From Sycobia sp. Sy_11 (Eukaryota > Arthropoda > Insecta > Hymenoptera > Epichrysomallidae): DNA of 64,000 nucleotides. The DNA is taken from positions 570,001-634,000 of the forward strand of contig JACCIC010000097.1 in assembly GCA_018907035.1 (NCBI GenBank), in the 5' to 3' direction. The notes beneath the pieces were generated by a model. It saw only the letters and a list, made by a program, of their open reading frames with translations. It was not told the origin of the DNA and searched no databases. A program made the translations under genes and the position numbers. This document shows, one piece after another, positions 11,073-22,600 of the stretch (the first letter of the stretch is position 1; every line of letters begins with the position of its first letter).

Positions 11073-13758
11073 GTAAAGAGCAAATAGAAAATATTTTTAT
11101 GTCAAAAGTAGTTGGAGAAATTTCCGAAAATTCTCCATCTCTAATTAGGATAATAATGTGTATACTTAATTTTTACAATTTTGAATATGAATATCGTAGT
11201 GTATTTGGCGGAAATTAAATTAATATTATACGTTTTATCAGTATACAATATTTCTGGAAAGCAAATTCAACATTTCCACCTTAGAATCCCTTGAAGCATC
11301 GGCAGCGTTTGACCGATTGGAGAATAATTAGAAACTCTTTATACAAAGGTATACAAATGATCTCTGAAAAACTGCATGTAGAGAAAAAATACACAGAATA
11401 AAAAAGATGTATTTTAATCCTTTAAGGTAAATATTTTCCGTGAAATTTCGATGCGATTTTGTAAAGAATCTAGTAAGTACTTCGTACACCAAATAGGACT
11501 CCGACATGGTAATCTTATAAGATTCCTGATCGAAATTGTGCCATTTTTCACGCGTATATCGCATATGGCGTTTAGGTTCGAATCTGATACCGTCTATCTT
11601 ATAAATCCTGTACAAATAACTGATTTTCGTTACTAATTATTATTTAATTTAGATTAAGATTAACTAAATGATATAATATTGAATTAGTTTGACATTATAA
11701 AGCAGTAAAATTAAATCTGAAAAAAACAACTTTATAGCAAAAGTAAAATAGTTAGACGAGTTTGATGTTCTTTTAGCATGGTAAGAATTGTAAATACATC
11801 TTTTCATGTATCTGATAAAAAAATTATATATAATACTTTTCAAATGTTCGAAATATATATATATTAACACAAAAAATATTCTATAATTAAATAAAAAATC
11901 AGTTCATTGATTTAGTCAGATATCCTACTGATTGTGATAAAGGAAAATATAATAATATATGTTCTGAGCATATTAGGAAATTTACAACTTATAAATCTTA
12001 TGTGTATTTTATAAAAAATTTATATAAAATAGGTTTCTAAATTCAGGAATATATTACGACAATATTAGTTAGTAATATATTACGACAAAACTACATACAT
12101 AATAATATATGTTATTATATACTAAATCTTTTCATAGTAAAACAAAAAACGTTCATATACCAGAATAATATTTATGCAAAATATTTTTCTAAAATGTTCC
12201 GAAATAAATTAACAAAAAATAAATGCATCCCTATAAATAAAAGCATGTATAATTTATACAAATATATTTAAAACTCTAAAAAAATAAAAATAAATAAATA
12301 GTTTTAATGGAAATGCAGCTTCAAAAAGTAATCAAATCATTTACAAATAGCCGAGTTTATTTTCACATCATTTGGTCCACGCGTGAACTCATAAAAAGAA
12401 ATGAATTGTTTTGAATCATCGACGTTTTGAGATGAACATTCTTCTGCTATTTTTTTCTTATAAATCATTATTATTAAAAAAGCAGGCAAGGACTTTTCAG
12501 GCCCGTTTCCTAAAGGTTATGCTATTTTTTTAATAATTAATTTTTGCATGAAACAATTTTACAGTATCTACTATTCTCGGCGGGCGTGAGAGAGGCGATG
12601 ACCGTATGTGTACTTCGCCAGATAGGCTTTCCAACACCTTAAAAACAAATGTGAAGATCCTGTGAGTGCAGCGCGCATTGGGCGCTGCACATTTACACGT
12701 GAATTTCCTTCGCAGACACTTTGATCACAAAATGTGCTATTCCGATGGCTGGCTATAGTTAAAATAGCGTAAATGTGGCGGGCCTCGGTTTCTCTTGCAA
12801 ACGTTTGGGAACCTCGTAGTAAATACAATGGAGAATTTAATTGACTGCAATTTAGGGGCTCTTAGAAATGGTTTGTAAAAATACTGTTCCCAGGGTAGAT
12901 TTGTTGCCTTATAAAGATTTTCCCTTTCCCACCGGATGAAAACCCGGGCGAATGCGGGAATGGTATAAAATATTAAATGTAAAAACGGTCAGCGACTGCG
13001 GATTTCTACGAAAGAATAAGAGGGTCCCTGGTCCATAAACTCGCGTACGCGCGATGTCTTCTCGGACTTAAGAACGATATACGAGAAGAGGCGTTCGAAA
13101 AATAAAATAACGAACGGAGAATACACGATGCATAGTTTGTTGTGAATGTAATTACAGGCCAGGGGAGGGGGAATGTAGGCATCAAAAGAACTATTATGTT
13201 GGTCGTACGGATTTGCGGGGACAGTTTCTAGCGAGTCACAGCGTCGGATACTTCAGACTTTGTACTTACTGCTTACAAATCTATTGAGTTTTACTGTATT
13301 GCTCCTTGTATTTATTTTCCCCAAATAATCGAACATTTATATTGATTATTCTTTCCTTTGGTAAAATTTAAATAGTTGTTTGTATTTGTATAAGTATCGA
13401 GCCGCATTAAACTGATGGATTTTAAAGACAGCATCTGCACGCGACCCCGCTCAGGAGAGCGGTCACATATACCGTAATCTGAATAAACAAAGCTTTATGA
13501 GTGCATTAATAATAACAATTATATATAACAAGCTATTATTTATTTATTTGGACAGATTATATAATATTTTTTGAAGCATTATGATTTCAGAGTTCAATTT
13601 TCGCTCTCAAAGAAATAGGAAAACACTGTTTTGTTAAGATCTTGAAAAATTTGGTTGACAGGAATCCAACTTGGACCATTAACAAATTTCAATTTGGCCA
13701 GTAAAGTCCGGTACATAACGATAATAAACAATCAGATGCCCTTATTGTCTGAGCTCTC

Positions 13759-13828
<70 letters not shown>

Positions 13829-16581
13829 TGTTTTAATATTCTAAATTAAAAATTCTAGAACTTTTAGAAATAATTCAATAATAATATAGGCGAAAATCTG
13901 ACTTTTACACAAATTGAAAATAATAATCTATCATCAAAAGGAACTTCAAGAAACAATATGGTGGAATATTTGATTGATTAAGTAGTATATATATGCTTTA
14001 ATACTGTGTATAAATTTCTATTATATTTATTCCTGTCGACAAGGTTTTGAAAACATATGATAATTTTCTATTATTATGGGAGTTTTGCCATTCGTTCGGT
14101 TCGTACAAGAAGTTATGTCACAATTTAAGTACTTCTCAAGATATATTTATTTTCTTTACATTTTCTTTCTGTAGATTTGAATAATCTATTCCTAATAAAT
14201 TCTAATTTAAAGTATACAATTAATGAAAAGTAAACAATTTTCATTATGATTATGTACTTTTACCTTAAAGTCTATATATTTGTTATTTAAGTTATTTAAA
14301 CGTATATTATTTCAAACTTAGAATATTTATTTTTAAGTTCAATATTGGATTTATTCACCTATAATATTTGTGGGAACGGGCCTGGTAAGTTCATACCTAT
14401 TTGTTTTAATAATCATGAATTATCAGAAAAAATAGCAGAAGAATGTTCACCTAAAACCATCGATGATTCAAAACAATTAATTTCTTTTTATGAGTTCACG
14501 CGTGGACCAAATGATGTGAAAATAAACTCGGCTATTTGTTAATGATCTTATTGCTTTATAAGGCTGCATTTCTGTTAAAACTATTTATTTATTATTATTT
14601 TTTAGAGCTTTAGATATATTTGTGTAAACTATACATGCTGTTATATATAGGGATATATATAAAAAGCACTTAGCCATTTATTTTAATGATCCATTATTTT
14701 AAGACGTTATTGCGTTATATAATTTATTTTTTGTTAATTTATTTCGGAAGATTTTAGACAAATATTTTGTATAAATATTATTCTGGTATATGAACATTTT
14801 TTTGTTTTACTATAAAAAGATTTAGAATACATATACATATATTATTATGTACATAGTTTTCTCTTAATATATTATTGAATTTAGGAACATATTTTATATA
14901 AATTTTTTATAAAATACACATAAGATTTATAAGTTGTAAATTTCCTAATATACTCAGAACATATATTCTTATGTTTTCCTTTATCACAATCAGTAGGACA
15001 TCTGACTATCAGTAAACTGATTTTTTTATTTAATTATAGAATATTTTTTGTGTTAATATATTTCGGACATTCAAAAAGTATTCTATACAGTTTTTTTATC
15101 AGATACAGAAAAAGATGTATTTAAAATTCTTACTATGCAAAGAAGGCGTCAAACTCGCCTAACTATTTTACTTTTATTAAAAGTTGATTTTTTGGTTTTC
15201 ATTAATAATAAAAAGTAATCCATATGTTTTGATTTAAGATTCACATAAACTTTCTGTAGATGATAAGTTAGAGTCATATTGAAGATTTTTCTTTTTTAGA
15301 AATTTATAGCCAAAATATATCATGGCTTCACATTTTTCACATCGAATAATAATTGTTTAAATATTTCAAGAATATCATTCAAATGATCTTTTGTAAATAC
15401 ACTACATACAGAATTATTTATAATCACGTTCCTCAAAACAGAAATATAAATCCCAAGACGCTTTACTGTTATATTGTAATTAAAAGATGTTCTTATTTGA
15501 AGCATTATTTTCATTAACATTCAAAAGTAATGCGTTTTTTTGATTTAAGATGTAAAAATTTTTATAATGTTATTGATGATATTTACTATACACACAGTAA
15601 AATCTGTATTGTATTTATAGAATTTCAGTTATAATGAACAGCCATGGTAATAACTCATATCCATTTATTTATATGTATCATACATAATTTAGTAGTTTTA
15701 TTGCTAACTATTATTTTTAAAATAAGATTTTAAATAATTAAATAAAATTTAGTTCTATAAAGTTAATTTATAAAATAACATTTCTCAAAAATTAGTGCTT
15801 TTGATTCCTCGTCTGATAATGCAGACAAATAACAGTCTAGCAACATTTTAAATAAAATGCATTTTAAAGCAATTTTCACGTCATTATTAGTTTTCAAACC
15901 ATCAGAAATAATTTCAAGTATCTCATGTCTGTGATCTCTGTACTCAATTTCCGAACTATGATACAACTATACGAACTCAGGCATAGTATTAATATGAAAA
16001 ACTAGTTTAGCCATGAGAAATGTTCGATGAGGTGGATATAAATACATGATTGAAAGGCTGCGTCACAAATAAGCAAGTACAAGCAAGGAAAGTTGCAAAA
16101 AAGCCATTCAATTTTATATTTTTAAGAGATAATTCAGTATTTATAATTCCATTGCGCAATGAATCAATAAAATTGATCCACAATAGTTGATCCTTGGAAC
16201 TAAATATTTTAATAAAGATTAGTAATTTATGGAAAATAAATATCAAAATTTTGATATTAAATTAATCTGTTCAAAAATAACAATCGTGTAGTTTCTAAAT
16301 AATAATAAAATCTTGAAATAACAGTAAGGACAGCTAAAGATCTTTGTTTCTCAAACATTTCATATTTATTTAAAAAGGATTCTTTTACATACCTCTAAAT
16401 GAAGAGAAGTATTTATTTATATCTCGAACCTTACTTATTAAAAATGATGCACTGTTGTGAGTGCACCTGATTGTACTGTATGTTATCAGAGGTTATTATA
16501 TGAAAGTGTCTTACCAGAAAAATTGACTGAATTTTTGCTACAGTTTGATGCATTTTACATATATATATTTTAGTATATATA

Positions 16582-16638
<57 letters not shown>

Positions 16639-19600
16639 GAAATGTTACTGACCATTTGCTAGAGTCATTTACGGAGTATCATATTAAAAACTGTTTTTTA
16701 CCGGCGGGAAAGATAAATAATATTTTTGATAGATTGAAAATTCGAAATTCCAATTTAGTGGTAAATAGTAATAGTATAGTGGTCGCGCGATGCCGGCGGT
16801 TCTCAAATTTGCCTTTGTGGCACTCCGCGTCACTTGATTCACAAAGTGTCTTTAAAACAGAAATAAGACACTCAAAAATTATTTGATCAATTTAAGATTT
16901 TATGTAAATAAATAAATTTATTCTCCATTGATATATATCAAAAAACAAAAAAATTAGAATTAGCATTTTTAAAACTCATTTCATATGTTTTGAATTTCTT
17001 CCCATTGATTTTAGATTATAAAGAAACCACAAATAATTTACATTACGATATTATTTACAAATGAATTTTTTTAACGTTTATTAATTTTTAATAATATTTA
17101 TCATATTATAATTTTATTTCCTAGAAAAAATTTTTTCTATCTAATCGGGTCTCGAAACTGCTAACTAAGCACTATATATAGCTAAAATTTCTTCTAATAT
17201 ATTGGTATTAATAAAATTGTTATATGTCGTTGCGATATTTGCTCGTTTGCGTTTAATTATACAGCTATTATAATAGAGTATATTGTAATAGAGTATTATT
17301 AATGGTTATATACTATAAAGTTAGTATATATATTTAGAAACTCTTATTTAGTCCTTTTGCACAACTGTCATGAATCGGTAAAATTTTAAATGAGCAAAAG
17401 AGGAAGTATGTTTCGAATATATTTTACTTTACTATATTTAAGCTTCAACGTTATACTGTTTTTTAAATGTCTCTATCTTCATTTGTTTTGGACATTACAA
17501 GTTTATGTTTTTGAAGGGATATATAAACAAATTCATTTTTTAATAATTATATTAATTATTATTATAACAATCAATTTGAAAAATAATAATACAGATATTT
17601 TTATTTTATTAATTTTATATTAATTACAGATATTTTTTTTTATTAACGTTATTTAGCGGCGCTCTATTTATGCTTCCAATTATCGGTGCTAATCAGCGAC
17701 GTAGGTCTACGATGTGTTTGTAAACAAAGCACATGTAAATAATTACAGCGGTGTCTGTATCAATCGGCCGAGAATAATACAGATATATTCTCTTTCGTTC
17801 ATTATAAATATCGCAGAAAAAACTTGCGTCACGAAGAATTTAATTACGAAAACCATGAAAGATTCGTATTATATGTTTCCGAAGCATTATTTCAAATAAC
17901 TGATGTAGATTTTACCAAAAGTAATAAGGAGAGATTTCCAGAGTCCATATATAACAAAACAGGACGACTTTTTAGCTGCCGTGAACGGGCGCCCCACCGC
18001 GGCCAGTTATTTGTAAAGTTTATAAACAATCGTTTATAAATAGTTCTTTTATATTTTAAGATGTATCGCATAAATAATAATCTATGCAATACATCTTTAT
18101 TGATGCAATTTTCGGAATATTAATTTATCCTGATTGAATTACTTTAATTACCGTATTTATTTTTAAAATAAACTGAAACCAAAACAGATTCTGAAGACTA
18201 TATATATATATGAATTGTACATTGTCGTATTTTAAATTAAATACCATGAATATTTAGTTACTGTTACCAAGTAAAATGGTAAAAAAAACGTTCTGTGAAA
18301 TACCATCTTTTGGAAGTGGACGTGGAGATAGTACCGTTTTATATGAAAGCGACGATAGGGAAGATTATCTATAGGAATTTAGATTTATACATAAAGTATT
18401 TTTACATAGATATTATTGAACTGTTGAATAAGAGTATATTACTATTAATTTTTTTTCATTTAAAATCTTTGCTTATTTAGTTACTTTCTATCAATAATTT
18501 AAATAAATATAATATTAGAAATCTTTACTGAATAATAAACAATAATTTTTTTAACTAGAATTACATTTTCTTTAACGTTTTATATTTTCTGGTTAAATAA
18601 CTTATTATTCTTAAAATTTTCAGTGCTACTCCTCTACTTTCAATCGAGGTTGTAAACCACATTCTACAAGCAACGACTTGTCATGTATTCTGGGATTTCG
18701 AAAGAAATGAACAAGCAAAAATAATCTATGAAACCATAAAGCCATTGGAATCAATGACAAATATCGAACAAGCAACTTTAAATGGTTGTATTAGCATGGG
18801 CTGGTCGACATACCATCAGCTGGGAATGACTGAGGCTTTAAAGTTTATTCAAAAGGCTTTGAATGATAATCCCAGTTTTGATATATGGCATTTTATTTTA
18901 GGCAAAAATTTACGTAGATTAAGACGAAACTCATCAGTAGGTTCTATACCGTCTATTGAAGAGGAAAATGCATTTTTCCAGGCTTATAAATTATCTCAAA
19001 ATCCCACCTACGGTATTTTTCTTGCCCAAATGTATCGTGAAAAACGGTTAAATAGCAAGGCACTTAAGTTATATAAAGAAATCTTTAATAGTAGTCAACA
19101 AAGCTATACAATTTATCTGAGACTGGCACTTGGTTTTCTTCAATTGCGATCTTTTAGGTTATCCAAAATTTGTCTTGACAAGGTTGCATTGAAGTTCCCA
19201 GAGGACAGTGTATATTTACATTATAGAGGAAAATATCATATGAAAATGAAAGAATTTAATGTATGTATTTGTCATGTTGATTATTTTCTTTTAAATTTAA
19301 TTTAAATGGTTATTTTCAAAGATAAATTTTTTTACCCTTTTATGAAGATTTTGATTAAATTACGTTTCTTAGTACGAGTTGTGTTGAAGATGTAATGTTT
19401 TCCAGGTAATTTCTACTTGAAGAAAATATTGTAGGACATTGAATTCGAGAGAACTTTGATAAGATTATATTAAACTTTTAATGCTTAAATCCATTGGAAA
19501 GTTCCCATTGTGATATGGGCCCAAAGATTTAATAGCCAGTTTTTGGTCGGGGCCAAGGTGCGTTCTCCTTATCGCAACGACGTCGCCTTGATGGTAGATG

Positions 19601-22600
19601 ATGGCCTGCTTAAGCTTGCGATCGTTTGTCTGCGATTTTCTTCCTGGAGGTCACAAATTCCTTTCTTTGCTGATGCCCGAATTTCAGCACGTGTATTTTC
19701 AAATTGACTTATTATTTGGAATTTGACGATTTCCTTTACCTGCGTCTTTTCTGTGTACCTCATCTTCATTTCGAACATCAGTTTAAATGAGCTCGTATGT
19801 ATCGCCCGTTGATACGTCATATTGATAGGTTTTTGTACTCAGCTGATCAATTTGTACAATTTACCTGGCTCGTCCACTACAAGTTTTGTCATTACGTTGG
19901 TAACGATAGCATTGATCCTTTCCACTTGGCTGTTACCGCGAGGTACTCTCGCTCTTGTCAGTTGATGATGTATTCCTTCGGCCTGAGAGAAGTCGTCGAA
20001 TTCCTAGGATAGGCATGCTGTACCGCGGTCAGCAATGAACTGCTACTGGATTACCCGCAGCTTTTCCAGTATCTCCCGCCTTTGTATACAATTTCGTCTT
20101 TTAGCATGTAGTCTTTATATTCGCCGTTTTGCAATAACTTTTTAACGGCACCAGTCTCATCATATCTATTTTGAGCTCTTGTTATCCTTCCTATTAATGG
20201 TTCTCGAATTTGATTGATCTGCGCTTCTCGGCTGAGTGCATCCAAGTGCCTGATTCTCGTCTTTGATCGATGCTAGATCTTATCGAAGTTTTTCGCAAAA
20301 CATAATTCAGCGTCCGAGATGTAGACTAAGATTACATTTCTCCATGATTTGCCGGAAAGCTGCTCAGTCCGTAACAATCTTGAATTTCAATACCTATAGA
20401 TAATTGCGGAATTTTTCTAAGGCCCTCACTATAACCAGCAATTCCAATTCACAACTGGAATATTTCTTCTCCGCATCGCTGATATTACGGTTCATGTAAT
20501 ATAAACAGCGTACAAACGCTGATCACCGAACGATTTTTGTAAAAGGATGGCGCCGTATCCTTCTTTCGATGCAGCGGTATCGAGCTTTGTTTCTCTGTTC
20601 TGCCAATAGAGCTGTCGCACTGGTGCTGCGACTAGCGCCTGCCCGAGTCATACGAAGGCCCTGCACTGTCCTTCATCAGGTCTAAATTTTGCCTCCTTTT
20701 TTAATAAATTGCTGAGAGGCTTTGCGATCCGCGCATATTGTTGAAAAATTTGCGGAAATAAAATCCTAAGAACTGCTGAAGCTGTTTTGTTGTCCACGGT
20801 TGTGGAAAATTCACTAGCGTCTCTGTTTGTTCAGCTGAATGCTTGATTCTTTCGTTATCAACGATGTGGTCGAAAAAATCGATTCTCTTTCACAGCAGTT
20901 GGCATTTTTTCCAGTTTATACTAAGACTAATTCTTGAAGCTATTTTCAGTGCTCGTTTTAAATTTTTGATTGTCTCCCGCTCACTAAGCCTTTTAATCAC
21001 GCCATCATCCATTAATTTTAACATCATTTTTTCTTTTATAAGCTCATTAAAAACATATAAATATTGCATAAACATTACTGGCGTTGTCGCTAAGTCGAAC
21101 GGCTTGAATTCAAATTGGCGATATTGAATTCGTATTGGCCCGTAGGTGTAACAAACGACGTGTATTTACGGGTGATTTCCGCGACCAACACGTGGAAAAA
21201 TCCGTTTTTCAACTCGACAGTTAAAAGGAATTGGGCCTCGGCTAACTCATCGAGAAAATATTCAATAATTGGTATTGACGTTATTTTTTGTATAATTACC
21301 TTATTGAGTAGCTTGTGATCTATGCAGATACAAGGCATATCAGCCTTCTTTGGTTCAAGCACCATCGTACTTACGAATTGCGAGCAGCTGGACCCTATCA
21401 CTTTTTGCTCTCGATCAGCGCCTTTACTTCTTCTTAATGTTCTTTTGCGACTCCTTCTAATGCAATATTTAATGGGTTAAGCTCCCCATTTACTACAGAA
21501 ATGTAGGCTGCTCCTGACAGAGGTTCAAATATCGTTTTATGCCTGTTAAGGAGAACCCGTGCCACATCCTTCAGGGGTTTACCGATGAGCCCTCTGTTTT
21601 CTGTGGCATCTTTGAACATAATGATATTCGAGATCGTACTCGACTCCGTCCAGGTGCATGGTCGAAGCTACACGGTCCTTCGATTGCACTTGCGTATTAC
21701 TGAACCTGTTGAGCTCACCAATGTATTTTTGATTTGACACTTTAATATCTGATAAGGCACTCATGTGTTTTCACAGGTCGTCTCTTATAATACTAATGAA
21801 CGCGCTCAAATCGATGAGTGCACTAATGGCGACTTCCCTGATTATTGCCACCGTATGATCTCCGTGTTACTCTCTTATATCACTCGCTATTCTATTGATT
21901 GTTCCTGAGCTGCGCGGATCTTCTTTCTCTCTGCAGTCTCTATCAAGATATCAGATTTTTGGCTCTTGAAGCAAATTACACCTTTCTGCCTATTCGAGTA
22001 TTGCCTCCTTATATGTCCAGGTTTCCCGCAGTGAAAATACCTGATTATTTGCTTAGGTTGCCGCATCTTTCCTTCGGCGGACGTAGGTGGTCTGTTAGGT
22101 ACCTTGTAGCTCCTAATCGCTTCTTTGAGCACTTCAAAGAACTCACATTCATAGAGATTACCTTCTGTAGTCCTTCACCTGGAATACCATCAACCAGGTA
22201 CTTTAACAGAAGTTCATCCGGAACGTCGCTCCGGCTGCCGAGAGCCCTCATGCATATATTGACTCAGAGGCTCATTACGCTCTAGCCGCTGTGTTTTAAA
22301 TTTGTCCAGCGCACGGTGGTGCTTCATATCACAATAAAAAGCATTTTTGAGGGATCGCTTGATTTCATTTCAGGAGCGTGCTCTCCATTGCGGGGCCATT
22401 CACTTCTATGTGGGACGACTAAGTGCGCGATTAGCTGCTACACATAACTCTAGCTCTATCCTTGCGTTTACAATGGAAACCTCTTCATTCATTTCTATAC
22501 ATTCGGTTATGGGCTGCGTAATCTCTTGACCGGAAGATTTTGCCGAAGACCTCAACCTCGTCCTTAAAAGATATTCTCCGCTGAACTCTTCTTTCCTAAC

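Noticed and set aside
16792..16860. hAT-type element end (GGCGGTTCTCAAATTTGCC)
   Set aside because: Resembles a hAT terminus, but no second terminal repeat or 8-base TSD is found nearby; too short to annotate as an element.
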